A stretch of DNA of 64,000 nucleotides from Chryseobacterium cheonjiense (GCF_012927265.1 NZ_JABBGF010000005.1:29251-93250), one strand, 5' to 3'; counted from the stretch's first letter, positions 25,651-35,348 are shown. Notes: generated from the letters alone by a model not told the origin. Numbers and translations are program-made.

Positions 25651-27048
25651 TTAGGAAACAGCGATTTCAGCTTCTCTGATTTTTAAAGTTCTGACGATAA
25701 AATAAAACAATATTCCCAGCGCAGATAGAGCATAACCAAGCAAAATAAATAAGCTTAAATTTCCCACTGCCCATTCCGAAGGAAAAACCTGGCTCATTAA
25801 TGTCATGAAAGATAACCCAATTCCTGCTCCTAAAAAGTAGCTTGTGGAACTCACACTTGAAGCTACTCCGTAATCTGAAGCTTCAATATCCTGAACGCCC
25901 AACACAGACTGTGAGGTAAAACAAAATGTCATTCCTATTCCGGAAATACAGGCTGCCCCAATTAAAACCAATGGTAAAGGATGTCCGGTATACACCGAGA
26001 TCAGCAGTAGTAAAGCGCCGGCCAACATAAAGCTCCACCCGAAAACAGCCATCTGAGCAGAATCCAGTCTTTTTGAAATATGCGGTAAAGCAAATTTAGC
26101 AACCAACGCAGACATGACACTGAACGGAACCAGCATTAATCCCGCCGAAGCCGCACTATGATTCATATCTTTCTGGAGCATCAGTGAAATAAGAAATAGA
26201 AATCCTATAAAAAATGCACCCAGTGCAACGAAACTTATTCCTGAAACTTTAAGGGATCTGTGTTTCATTAATGACAGGTCTATCAATGGCTGAGCTGTTG
26301 ATTTTAAACGATAAAATAAAATTGCTAATAATGAAAACGCCAGTAAAAAAGAAGAAACAACAGTTACGGTCTGTTCTTTAATATGAATGAGGTCATGTGC
26401 TCCGTAAGTAAGGCTCAACAGCCCCAATACAAGCAAAATACCTGATAAGACATCTGTTTTCTTTGACTTTTCTGAGACTGCTGTGTCCTTCGGAAGATAA
26501 TAATAAGCTAAAATAAGCGTGACAGCCAAAATGGGAACATTAATCAGAAAAACCCAATGCCAGCTGAGGTATGTACTGATAATTCCTCCCAGTGAAAGCC
26601 CGCTTCCGGAACCGATTGCCGCAAATGAACTGAAGATTCCCACCGCACGGTTTCTTTCCTGATCTCCTGTGAAGGTATTGGTAACAATAGACATCGCGGA
26701 AGGCATGATGAATGCCGCACCCAGTCCCTGCAAAGCACGAAATACCGCCAGCATTTCAAATCCGGATGATAATCCTGCTCCTAACGAAGTCAGCATGAAA
26801 ATTAATGATCCCAGAAGAAAAATCTTCCGGCGCCCGAGCTGGTCGGAAAGCTTTCCGCCAATAATAAGAAATCCTCCGAAAAAAAGCACATACAGCGTCT
26901 GAAGCCATTGCACCGTCTCTGTACCGATACCGAATTGCCCCTGAATAGAAGGAATAGAAAGATTAACAATAGCAATATCCAACGCTTCTACAAAAGTTCC
27001 TGCAGATGCTATCATCAAGATGAGTTTTTTTCTATCCATATAGTTCAT
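25651..27048 (-). CDS. MFS drug/proton antiporter (DHA2 / EmrB-QacA type)
   Basis: 465 residues with about 14 transmembrane helices. The N-terminal motif ALDIAIVNLSIPSIQGQF and the GGKLSDQLGRRKIFLLG loop are typical of DHA2 exporters such as QacA and EmrB. GSGSGLSLGGIISTYLSWHWVFLINVP is the antiporter motif C region. It is divergent from an Lrp regulator across a 116-bp gap with a near-palindrome, a layout often used for regulated exporters. It might export drugs, dyes or amino acids. Confidence 0.9.
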   Translation of the reverse strand: MNYMDRKKLILMIASAGTFVEALDIAIVNLSIPSIQGQFGIGTETVQWLQTLYVLFFGGFLIIGGKLSDQLGRRKIFLLGSLIFMLTSLGAGLSSGFEMLAVFRALQGLGAAFIMPSAMSIVTNTFTGDQERNRAVGIFSSFAAIGSGSGLSLGGIISTYLSWHWVFLINVPILAVTLILAYYYLPKDTAVSEKSKKTDVLSGILLVLGLLSLTYGAHDLIHIKEQTVTVVSSFLLAFSLLAILFYRLKSTAQPLIDLSLMKHRSLKVSGISFVALGAFFIGFLFLISLMLQKDMNHSAASAGLMLVPFSVMSALVAKFALPHISKRLDSAQMAVFGWSFMLAGALLLLISVYTGHPLPLVLIGAACISGIGMTFCFTSQSVLGVQDIEASDYGVASSVSSTSYFLGAGIGLSFMTLMSQVFPSEWAVGNLSLFILLGYALSALGILFYFIVRTLKIREAEIAVS

Positions 27049-27078
27049 TTATGCTGCAAAATTACAATTATTAGAACG

Positions 27079-27111
27079 TTTGTTAAAATTTAGTGTTAAT
27101 TTTAGAACAAA
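27079..27111. promoter_or_regulatory. Inverted repeat between the MFS exporter and lrp
   Basis: TTTGTTAAAATT (27079-27090), 7-nt spacer, AATTTTAGAACAAA (27098-27111). The arms differ by a two-base insertion. It is centrally placed in the divergent promoter region. Confidence 0.5.
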
Positions 27112-27164
27112 TATTATATTATTAAATTTTTTAAAGTACATTTACTCTTATATTTAAAAAATTA

Positions 27165-27653
27165 ATGCCTAAAACAGAACAAATGACAACAGAAAATTAT
27201 ACGCCCGATGAAAAAGATCTTTCCATTCTGAAAATTCTTCAGAAAGATGCTAAGCTGAGTGTTCGGGATATCGCAGGAAGAATTAACCTAAGCCCTACAC
27301 CGACACACGAACGCATTAAAAGAATGGAAAGACTGGGAATCATCCGGGAATATACGACCGTGGTAGACCGCAAAAAAGTGAATAAAGGAATGATGGTGAT
27401 CTGTATGATCGCTTTGAATGTCCATAATAAGAAGACAGCAGGAAAATTCATTGAAGAGGTCGGAAAACTGAAAGAAGTGGTTGAGTTTTATAACATCAGC
27501 GGGGACTTTGATTTTATGCTGAAGATCCTGGCGCCCAATATGGACGAGTTCCATGAATTTTTTGTGAATAAACTCTCTGAAATTGAGGGAATCGGGCAGA
27601 CCAAAAGTATTTTTGTGATGAACAGCATTAAAGAAAGCACACAGATCCTATGA
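27165..27653 (+). CDS. Lrp/AsnC family transcriptional regulator
   Basis: 162 residues. The N-terminal HTH (KDLSILKILQKDAKLSVRDI, then TPTHERIKRMERLGIIREYT) and the C-terminal RAM (AsnC ligand) domain (FYNISGDFDFMLKILAPNMDEF) are complete. An in-frame ATG at 27183 (MTTENYT) is an alternative start. It is divergent from the MFS exporter at 25651 and may control it in response to an amino acid. Confidence 0.9.
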   Translation: MPKTEQMTTENYTPDEKDLSILKILQKDAKLSVRDIAGRINLSPTPTHERIKRMERLGIIREYTTVVDRKKVNKGMMVICMIALNVHNKKTAGKFIEEVGKLKEVVEFYNISGDFDFMLKILAPNMDEFHEFFVNKLSEIEGIGQTKSIFVMNSIKESTQIL

Positions 27654-27748
27654 TTTTAATTAGATATACCTTATTTATATTCTGCCATCGTTAGGAGATT
27701 CATTCATACAGAAAATCAAAGATTCACAAGATTTAGAAAAAATATTAA

Positions 27749-27756
27749 TATATTTG
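27749..27756 (+). promoter_or_regulatory. -7 box of the response regulator
   Basis: TATATTTG matches TAnnTTTG, 28 bp before the start codon. Confidence 0.45.
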
Positions 27757-27784
27757 AATATATAAACATGATGAAAACTATATA

Positions 27785-28420
27785 ATGGAGACCAACAAAA
27801 AAAGCGTACTGATTATTGATGATCACAGTATTGTGAGGCAGGGAGTCTATCTGCTTATCAGAAAGCATTTTGCCAATACCGATATATTTGAAGCTTCTAC
27901 TTTAAATGACGGGAAAGCAATCATCAAAAAAGGAGGAATAAATTTCATCATTCTGGATATCAACTTTCCTGAAGGTAATAGTCTCAATTTTGTTGAAAAT
28001 CTCTCCATAGAATATGGTGACAGCATCAAGATACTTATTTTTTCTGCGCTTGAAGAAACGATTTACGCCTTCAACTTTATAAAGGCAGGAGCGCACGGGT
28101 TTTTAAGCAAACTTTCTGAACAGGAAGAAATTGTAAGAGCTTTCAGTAAATTTTTTGAATCGGGTAAATATTTAAGTGAAGAGCTTAAAGAAAGGCTTCT
28201 TGACAATATGATCCGGAAAAGCAATGCATCACCTATCGAAATGCTTTCCATCCGTGAGCTGGAAATCGCAAGGCTTCTGGTTGCCGGATTATCCAATAAT
28301 GAAATTGCTGCCAAACTTTATATCCATAAATCTACCGTAAGCACCTATAAAACAAGAATTTTTGAGAAGCTCGGAATCAATAATATTCCTGCCCTTCTTA
28401 ATATTTTCAATTTAAATTAA
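27785..28420 (+). CDS. NarL/FixJ-type response regulator
   Basis: 211 residues. The receiver has the acidic pair in SVLIIDDHSIVRQGV and the phospho-acceptor Asp in FIILDINFPEGNS. The LuxR-type HTH is LSIRELEIARLLVAGLSNNE, with IHKSTVSTYKTRIFEKLGI. Its stop codon is 2 bp from the stop of the convergent sensor kinase, which is its likely partner. That kinase is frameshifted. Confidence 0.9.
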   Translation: METNKKSVLIIDDHSIVRQGVYLLIRKHFANTDIFEASTLNDGKAIIKKGGINFIILDINFPEGNSLNFVENLSIEYGDSIKILIFSALEETIYAFNFIKAGAHGFLSKLSEQEEIVRAFSKFFESGKYLSEELKERLLDNMIRKSNASPIEMLSIRELEIARLLVAGLSNNEIAAKLYIHKSTVSTYKTRIFEKLGINNIPALLNIFNLN

Positions 28421-28421
28421 A

Positions 28422-31362
28422 TTAAACAGCAAACGTTAAAATCATTTTTGTTCCTTCCCCCTTTTTACTCTCAATATCAAAAGAGACATCGATAAGAGGC
28501 AGTAGCTCCTTAACTATTTTCATTCCTAACCTTGAACCTGAGAAGTCCTGATTCTGTTTCAGCTTTGCCAGTTCTTCTTCCGACATCCCAAGCCCCGTAT
28601 CTTCAATTACGAGATGATAACGGCACTCCTCAGTAGTAATCCCGTAAATATAGATGAATCCCTGATCCGTATACTTAATGGCATTGTCTAATATATTGTG
28701 AATTACAATGCTTAAAACATCCGGATTACTCACTACAATATCATTTTTACTGAGGTTATTCTGTATCTGTATAGATTTAAATTCTGCCGTATTGGCAAAC
28801 AACAGCATTCTTTGGAAAATAAAATCTCTAAGTATAATATTTTCTCTGGTTTTATAATTGTCGTAAATGAAAATTTTATTGTAATTAATCGTGGAATCTA
28901 TAAATTCAAGTATCTGAGTTGAAGATTCATTAATAGAACCTATGACTTTCTTTTCGTAGCAGGCATCATCAATGCTATCCAGAAGAAGTTCAGTACTCAG
29001 ATTAATAAATTTTAGCGGGCTTTTGATATCATGACTTATTGCCGCCACAAGTTTTTTCTGTCTGTAAAGCTGTGCATAAAGTTCTTCCCGCGTTTTGGAT
29101 AAGGAACCTATTGTTTCTTTTAATTCTGTGGTGCGTTCATCAATTTTGGCATTTAAAAGGAGGGATTCTTTTTCTATTTGCTTCAGCCTTATCCTGTAAA
29201 ATGAATAAAAAACCAACAGCAATACAATAATGCCAAGAATTTTGAATGCGGTAGTTTCCCAAAAAGTAGGCTTCACAAACACCTGTAATTTTTTATAAAT
29301 GTATACCGAAGAAAAATCTTTTAATTTTCTGACGTGGATATCATGCTTTCCATAGGTGAGGGAATTGATGCTTATGGTCCTGTTATCCGGAAGAGGCTGC
29401 CATCTGTCATCATCTATTTTATACTCAACATAATCATTTGCCTGGTTTCCGAAATTTGTATAATCCACAAAAATTTTCACATATCCGAAATTATTTTCCA
29501 GGTTTAAATTTCCTGAAATGTTTTTTTCTTTTTCATTTATAGCTACTCTATCTATATAAAAGTCTGTACCCGGCATAACAGGAGAAGCATTTTTCGTATT
29601 GATATATACTATTCCATTCATGGAAGGGAATGCAATAAAGCCATTGTTGATCAACCCATTAATATTGGCACCGCCATTAAATTCAGATGTAAGCAAACCA
29701 TCTCTAAGACTATATCTGTGAATGTAAAACCCGGCATTTCCTTCAACATAAGAGCGGACTAAAATTTCTTTTTTAACCTGAAAAAGACCCTTATTTGATG
29801 AGAGCCAGTAATACCCTATTCCGTCATCTATTACACTATGAACGGAAGAAAGGATGCTGCTCTTCTTCGGCGGTCCGTAGAGCTTTCTATCTTTATAAAG
29901 ATAAAGTCCTTTTCCATAAGATTGTACCCAAAAAATATTGTCTTTGTTATTATTGATGCTTCTGAAGGTTATATTTGAAATAACTGTTTTCCGCTTTCTT
30001 TTTTTTTCATCAAAAATGTAAAGGCCGGTGTGTGCAGCAAGAAGGACTTCAGTATCATTAATGGGTGTAATACCTCTCACCGAAACGCCAATATTGTAAA
30101 ACATTTCTTTTACAATTAGGTTATTTTTAATCATTATGTATCCAATCAGATTTTTGTCCCTGCACGCCAGAGCAAACCATTTTATCTCCAGCTGTACTGC
30201 TGATGCTGCGAACAGAAACATCTTTACCGAAATACCTGAGCATTTGAGCTTTATTCTGAGACCAGAGAAGAATGCCATGTTCACTTTTCAGGACGAAGCC
30301 CTGATCTACACGAAGAATACCGTATTTATCTTTATTGGGAAACGGGAGATTTTTAATATAGCCCTGTGCACCAAAAACATCGCCCTCACCTGTAATAACT
30401 TCTTTATCATTATACCCTGTTATCGCATTAAAAGTTACCCTTTTGGGTGCATTATAAGCATTGATAAAATTTTTTCTGACCACTAAAAAACCCTGGGAAA
30501 CTGTACCAATAATAAGTGTTCTGGTTATATGATCATAATACATACAGGTAGCAATAAGCTTTTTAAGAGTTGGGCTGCTGCAGATCAGTGTGGTTAATAT
30601 CATACCATTTTTGTGTTCAATTAAGTAAATTTTATTATTATTCCGGATCAAAAGCTGTTTATTGGCCGTATTGATAAAAAAGTCAAAATCATCATTTTTG
30701 GCAATTCCTGTTTGATACTCTTTTACCACACCAGTCTTCTCAATTTTTTCTATCGCTGCATTATTCTTTAGATAAAACAGCTGGTCACCCAATAAAAAAA
30801 AGCGAAAAAAAAGATATCCATTCAATTCTTTGACAAACCTGCTCCTGCCGTTTTTATGGTAAAAAAGCCTATAATTATCGATATAGTAAAATTCTTTTTT
30901 TGAGATATAAAAATAAAATTTACCTCTGTGTATGAATTCCGGGCTCTCTTTTAGAATCTTCCAAAGATTTTCGACACCATGTGGTTTCAACTGCCTGAAC
31001 GTAGAAGAGCTGATTTCAGAAATTACCGAAAATCTTCTTTTTGTAATGACTGCAGGAATTTCTCCGGAATTATAAAAAGTAAACAACCAATCATCATCTG
31101 CTGAACCGTCTATCATTAAGGTTCTGTTTTCCACCGAAGGAATATTGACATCGAAAGAGATAAAATTTTTTCCGTCAAACCTTACAATTCCGTTTTCGGT
31201 AGAAAGCCAGACAAATCCATATTTATCTTTCACGATAGATTTTATGGTATTTTGAGGAAGTTTGCTTTCATCAGCATTATACCATTTCTCGTAATAATTC
31301 TCCTGCTGCGCAGAGAACCGCAAGTATGTGAGAACAAAGAGTAGCGCCCAAAGGTATTTCAT
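28422..31362 (-). pseudogene. Two-component propeller sensor histidine kinase, frameshifted
   Basis: Two overlapping minus-strand frames together encode one membrane sensor kinase of about 980 residues. The first (30127-31362) has a signal peptide (MKYLWALLFVLTYLRFSAQ) and propeller blades such as VWLSTENGIVRFDGKNF. The second (28422-30284) continues with more propeller, a Y_Y_Y domain (NDYVEYKIDDDRWQPL), one transmembrane helix, HisKA (ISHDIKSPLKFINLSTELL) and HATPase (NILDNAIKYTDQG, EDTGLGMSEEEL). The frames switch near 30127-30160; removing one base from the run of five A at 30151-30155 would join them. Real mutation and sequencing error cannot be told apart here. Convergent with the NarL-type regulator. 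Confidence 0.8.
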
Positions 31363-31392
31363 ATTGTGTTGTAAAATAAGACAGTTAATACT

Positions 31393-31421
31393 TGTAATAC
31401 TAATACTACACATTGTAGTAT
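31393..31421. promoter_or_regulatory. Operator-like repeat before the sensor kinase
   Basis: TGTAATACTAATACTACA (31393-31410) overlaps ATACTACA-CAT-TGTAGTAT (31403-31421), a perfect 8-bp inverted repeat. The same 18-mer occurs at 33614-33631. It lies 31 bp upstream of the kinase start. Confidence 0.55.
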
Positions 31422-31782
31422 AAATACTTATTAAATACCAAAATAGTATTACATACTCTATCTTTTCATAAAAATAACTTTGTGCTTGTAGTTTTACAGT
31501 TAGATAACTATAAAATATACATCAAAAATACATTTTTTTATAATATTTCACATATATTTTATAATAAAAATGATATAATTAAAACAGATTAATGAATGTA
31601 ATATAAAAAACAAAAACAAAAAACGACTTTAAGAAGCCTAAAAAAGCAAATAATGAGAAAAAATTAACTTCGGATTCCGAATCTACAGATGGCCTGTAAT
31701 GACAACATCATTCGCAGGTCATCTTTGGAAACGGTACACAAAAAAAGAAGAACAATAAGTTTCGGTAAGGAGTTGAATAATA

Positions 31783-31938
31783 ATGACAATTATACAAAAT
31801 CCTATGAAGGTATTATATGATTTAAAAAGAAATATTATGATTTTTACCGTGTCTTTATCACAACTGTACGGAAAACCACATAATGATCTTTTGAAGTCGA
31901 AAAGAAAAATGATACAATCAAAAAAAAGAAAACCCTGA
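31783..31938 (+). CDS. Possible 51-residue basic peptide
   Basis: An ATG at 31783 preceded by AAGGAG at a 10-nt distance opens a 51-codon frame (MTIIQNPMKVLYDLKRN...) with a lysine-rich end (KSKKRKP-like). No homology was recognised, and the frame lies inside the hairpin-rich gap. It may be chance; an SD sequence is uncommon in these bacteria. Confidence 0.2.
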   Translation: MTIIQNPMKVLYDLKRNIMIFTVSLSQLYGKPHNDLLKSKRKMIQSKKRKP

Positions 31939-32407
31939 ATCGGAACTTATCATTAAAATTAATCCCCTATAAGATTCTAAAACACATAATGATTGATTAA
32001 GTATTCAGATATTGCAGAGATTCAGACTCTGCATTTCTGAAGCTTAGATGAAAAAAGACAAACTCAAAGCATTTGTATAAATGATGAAAAAAAATAATTC
32101 CCATATACGCTGAAAGTTTTCTTTAAAAAGGATTTGGGTATATATGAATTCCGGGTGGTTTCAAAAGTAGGAATTCGTATTGCGGAACGACATTAAGCCT
32201 TATGCTTTCATGCGTTCCGCAACTCAAAAGCCGAATGTATCCACAATCTTGGATTTACCCATCTCCTAAAAAAATATAAATAATACAAGGTAGATAAACA
32301 TTAACACAGAATAACAATTTCTTTAAAAACTTAAAATCAGGCATTGTGACAAGTAAAAATTACAACTTCAATATCAGTTTCTTTTAAGAAACACAAAAAA
32401 AAGTTTC

Positions 32408-32482
32408 ATGAAAACTGGAATTGAATATAACTATTGTCCTTTTGCTGGCTGGTTTTATGAACTTGCTATAACATTTTATTAA
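32408..32482 (+). CDS. Possible 24-residue peptide directly before a terminator
   Basis: The frame reads MKTGIEYNYC then PFAGWFYELAITFY, and ends 1 bp before a terminator hairpin. Rich in aromatic residues (four Tyr, two Phe in the last part, one Trp). This is the same arrangement of short frame, terminator, gene as in the met leader. The coding call is speculative. Confidence 0.25.
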   Translation: MKTGIEYNYCPFAGWFYELAITFY

Positions 32483-32483
32483 G

Positions 32484-32505
32484 AAGGACATTCCTTATTT
32501 TTTTT
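32484..32505 (+). terminator. Intrinsic terminator upstream of the HTH gene
   Basis: AAGGA-CAT-TCCTT (32484-32496) followed by A and a run of nine T. It lies about 42 bp before the HTH start codon. Confidence 0.6.
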
Positions 32506-32546
32506 AAAAGAAAGTGTAGTTACGGATATTAATATAAAAAAGCATT

Positions 32547-32897
32547 ATGGAAAGATCAGTACCCAATTACAAAAGAATATTTGAAGACATTATTCAAAAA
32601 AAATGTCCTGAAAAATACAGCTTATGCGCACACCTGCTGAATAAGAGTGAGATCTCAGCAATGGACGTATTAAAACTTAATGCTATTATTTTCGACAAAA
32701 ACTCAGAATCCGAAAGCACCAATCAAAAGCATAAAAGCTACGACAGTGATACGATCAATAAAATTCTGAATTATCAAAAAGAAAATAAACTCAGCAATGT
32801 AGAAGTATCCAGGCATTTTAACTTAAGCCGAAGTACTATAAGCAAATGGAAAAAGACATTTTCTGCTGCCCAAATAAATAACTTTGTCCGCCTGTGA
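32547..32897 (+). CDS. Small helix-turn-helix protein (orphan transposase-like)
   Basis: 116 residues. The C-terminal half is a homeodomain-like HTH (YDSDTINKILNYQKENKLSN, then EVSRHFNLSRSTISKWKK), as in the OrfA part of IS3-type transposases. The N-terminal half (NYKRIFEDIIQKKCPEKYSL) belongs to a family common in Chryseobacterium. There is no catalytic transposase partner and no terminal inverted repeat nearby, so it is probably a stand-alone regulator-like gene rather than an active element. Confidence 0.75.
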   Translation: MERSVPNYKRIFEDIIQKKCPEKYSLCAHLLNKSEISAMDVLKLNAIIFDKNSESESTNQKHKSYDSDTINKILNYQKENKLSNVEVSRHFNLSRSTISKWKKTFSAAQINNFVRL

Positions 32898-33131
32898 CAT
32901 TTAATTGATTAAGCATAACACATGCAATAACAGCCTTTTCGGAGTAGTTTTTACTTTCAAAAATGTTTCAGTACAATCAGAGTTTCAGCGATGTACACAT
33001 GAACAGTAAAGATGTAAGCTTAATTGCTTATGACGGGAATAATTTTGGTTGATAGTTTAGTTTATTCCTGCTGCTCTGAAAGGCTTTATGTATCATAGCA
33101 TACACATTATTTCTCTAAAAAAATCAATTTT

Positions 33132-33389
33132 CTAAAGCCGGTAAAGAGATAACTTTTCGTACCAAAGACGAAATCTCTTAGTATACCATTCCACTTTATT
33201 TTCATTAAAAAAAACATACAGCAGGGTTTTTTCTCCATACCATGTTTTTTTGAGCTGGAATATCGAAGCTTCCTCATTATCGAACACTCTGGTATAATGC
33301 TCTAATGTAGCAAGCACTTCCTCCTTACTCATATGCTGGAGATTCGGAATAAAAAGATTCTCTTCACTTTGCTTAAACCTTTTTTTCAT
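33132..33389 (-). CDS. Small protein of unknown function
   Basis: 85 residues, basic (MKKRFKQSEEN...), no signal peptide or membrane segment, with aromatic-rich sequence (TWYGEKTLLYVFF, WYTKRFRLWYEKL). It resembles no family I recognise. It stands alone between the HTH gene and an antiporter. The 18-mer TGTAATACTAATACTACA lies about 230 bp upstream. Confidence 0.5.
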   Translation of the reverse strand: MKKRFKQSEENLFIPNLQHMSKEEVLATLEHYTRVFDNEEASIFQLKKTWYGEKTLLYVFFNENKVEWYTKRFRLWYEKLSLYRL

Positions 33390-33601
33390 TTTCAGGCTGT
33401 ATTTCCGTTAATCACAATATCTATTTAAACAAGAATTAATTTCTTATAGAAGAAATCTAAGTGTAGGGTTACACTGTCCGACTACTTGATAGATGCTACT
33501 TAAAAGCAGTTGTAATGATAGCCATAGCATGAATCGCAGGTTAAAGTTATTTCAGTTGTAAAAAAAAATATGTAAAATTTTATTGCCTTCATATACACAC
33601 T

Positions 33602-33631
33602 AATACTACAAAATGTAATACTAATACTACA
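33602..33631. promoter_or_regulatory. Second copy of the AATACTACA operator-like repeat
   Basis: AATACTACA-AAA-TGTAATACT followed by AATACTACA. It includes the exact 18-mer seen at 31393-31410 and overlaps the antiporter stop codon. It could serve the small gene at 33132-33389. Confidence 0.5.
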
Positions 33632-34799
33632 ATTCATTATCCTTATACAACCTTCTCTTCATCAGGCTATTGAGTACGGCAATCCAAATCGTTGAAAGCA
33701 AAAGTGACATACAGGTAATTCCAAGGCCGGATTTATAAAGGCTATATTCTATTAATCCCGATTTATATGCTAAAGACAATGCCAGAATACCAAATTCCCC
33801 AGTCTGAGAAAGCAATGCTCCTCCATACCAGCTTTCCTTCCATCCGAACTTTAGCAAGCGGAAGCTCACGGCAGACATCACGCTGTTGCTCAGAAGAACA
33901 AAAAATGTTCCCAGCAGAATAATACTGAAATTAGAGAAAAGATACGGAATATCAAGCCGCAATCCGATGGAAACAAAAAAGAGGGTAACGAAAAATACCT
34001 TAAAAGGTACCAGCGAATGCTCCAGCCAGTTGAATGTTTTTACCCTTCCTACTACAACACCGGCCACAAAACTTCCAAGCGCACTGCTCATTCCCGCGGC
34101 TTCGGCCACCAATCCGGAAATAAGACAGATGAATAGTCCGAAAAACACCTGCAGGTCATGATCTTTTTCTATTGAGGTAAAAAATTCCGGAAGCCTGATT
34201 TCCTGAACGTTTCTTATCCTTTTAAGAATAAAGAAAATAATACCGCAAAGCAAGACCGGAAATAGAATGTTGGAAATGTGGAACTCCTGTTTGTTCCAAG
34301 CTTTCAGTAAAGTAAGCACCGGGGCCAGAAGCAGGTCCTGGAATATTAATATATTTAAAACCATGATCCCGAATGTTGTTTTCAAAATCTGATGTTTGTT
34401 TAGAAACTCACTTACAACCGCTGTACTGTTGAATACAAACAAAATAGCAATAAGAACAACACTGTTCAGGGAAAGTCCCGCGAAATATCCTACAAAGAAT
34501 GCACAGCCAATGCTCAGAATAATTTTGATGAGCTGCGCCACAACCGGCTTTATAAGCAGACTTTTATTGTCCGGTACATTGATTTCCATTCCCAGGAAAA
34601 ACATCAGCAGCAGAATCCCTATTTCTCCTATCGTTTCAGTCTGCTCAGGATTTGTGAAAACTCCCGAAATATGAGGTCCGAGAACAATCCCTACGATAAT
34701 ATATGCAATAAGATAAGGCTGATTAAATTTTTTCAACAAGAACATCATTCCCAGTGTGGTAAGACATAAGATAGAGACCGACCAAAGTAATCCGTTCAT
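33627..34799 (-). CDS. Cation:proton antiporter (CPA2, KefB-like membrane domain)
   Basis: 390 residues with about 11-12 transmembrane helices. The family core is LIAYIIVGIVLGPHISG, IGEIGILLLMFFLGMEI, LFVFNSTAVVSEFL, the central FQDLLLAPVL, and GALLSQTGEFGILAL with the conserved QxGEF. There is no C-terminal TrkA-N or TrkA-C domain, so it is the membrane part only. It should exchange K+ or Na+ for protons. Confidence 0.9.
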   Translation of the reverse strand: MNGLLWSVSILCLTTLGMMFLLKKFNQPYLIAYIIVGIVLGPHISGVFTNPEQTETIGEIGILLLMFFLGMEINVPDNKSLLIKPVVAQLIKIILSIGCAFFVGYFAGLSLNSVVLIAILFVFNSTAVVSEFLNKHQILKTTFGIMVLNILIFQDLLLAPVLTLLKAWNKQEFHISNILFPVLLCGIIFFILKRIRNVQEIRLPEFFTSIEKDHDLQVFFGLFICLISGLVAEAAGMSSALGSFVAGVVVGRVKTFNWLEHSLVPFKVFFVTLFFVSIGLRLDIPYLFSNFSIILLGTFFVLLSNSVMSAVSFRLLKFGWKESWYGGALLSQTGEFGILALSLAYKSGLIEYSLYKSGLGITCMSLLLSTIWIAVLNSLMKRRLYKDNEL

Positions 34800-34843
34800 A
34801 GCTTATTGTTTTTAAGAATAAAAATGAAACAGGTACGACAAAA

Positions 34844-34870
34844 ATTGGTTTTCCTTTTGGGAAAACCAAT
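34844..34870 (-). terminator. Intrinsic terminator after hsp20
   Basis: ATTGGTTTTCC pairs with GGAAAACCAAT (34844-34854 with 34860-34870), then a T-run on the minus strand. It lies 22 bp beyond the hsp20 stop. Confidence 0.85.
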
Positions 34871-34892
34871 ATATAAACTGAAAAATAACTTA

Positions 34893-35348
34893 TTACTGAA
34901 TCTCAATAAGTCGAGGTGCCTGTTTTTTTGCTTTTTCCGATTTCGGAATGGTGAGTTTCAGAACGCCGTTTTCGTATCTTGCTTCAATGTGTTCTTCATC
35001 AACTACATTTTCTGCCAGCTCGATACTTCTTCTGAAAGACTGATAGCTAAACTCTCTTCGGATATAATTCTCATCTTTCTCTTCCTTCTGATTTTTTCGG
35101 GAGGAAGAAATAGTGAGCATATTTCCTTCCAGCGTAATCTGAAAATCCTGTTTTTCCATTCCCGGAGCAGCCACTTCAACTTCAAAATTTTCGTTATTTT
35201 CACGAATATTTACCGAAGGAAGTGTGGTAAGGGTTGATGAAAAATTGTTGTTGCCCCAATTAAAAAGTTCGCGGCTGAAAAAGTCATCGAACAGTGTACG
35301 TGGATTTGCAGAGAGCAAACTGCCGTTGTTTCTTTTAACGATTGACAT
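34893..35348 (-). CDS. Small heat-shock protein, Hsp20/alpha-crystallin family
   Basis: 151 residues. The alpha-crystallin domain runs from about VNIRENNENFEVEVAAPG through LTISSSRKNQ to ARYENGVLKLTIPKSE, with the conserved NGVLxLxIP. It holds unfolding proteins in the cytoplasm without ATP. It appears monocistronic, with its own terminator. Confidence 0.95.
   Translation of the reverse strand: MSIVKRNNGSLLSANPRTLFDDFFSRELFNWGNNNFSSTLTTLPSVNIRENNENFEVEVAAPGMEKQDFQITLEGNMLTISSSRKNQKEEKDENYIRREFSYQSFRRSIELAENVVDEEHIEARYENGVLKLTIPKSEKAKKQAPRLIEIQ

Larger units (their letters stand above)
31500..32505 (+). other. Gene-poor, hairpin-rich stretch ending in a terminator
   Basis: The gap 31363-32546 has no long frame. 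Hairpins are TTCGG-ATT-CCGAA (31668-31680), GATGGCCTG with CAGGTCATC enclosing AATGA/TCATT (31688-31723), TGCAGAG with CTCTGCA (32013-32033), an imperfect pair 32096-32108/32138-32150, TTGCGGAACG with CGTTCCGCAA (32180-32222), and ATCCA with TGGAT (32239-32254). The region then ends with a terminator at 32484-32505. It could be a structured RNA or decayed DNA. Strand is inferred from the terminator. Confidence 0.35.

Noticed and set aside
32547..32897. Active insertion sequence
   Set aside because: Only a small HTH protein is present; there is no catalytic transposase frame and no terminal inverted repeats.
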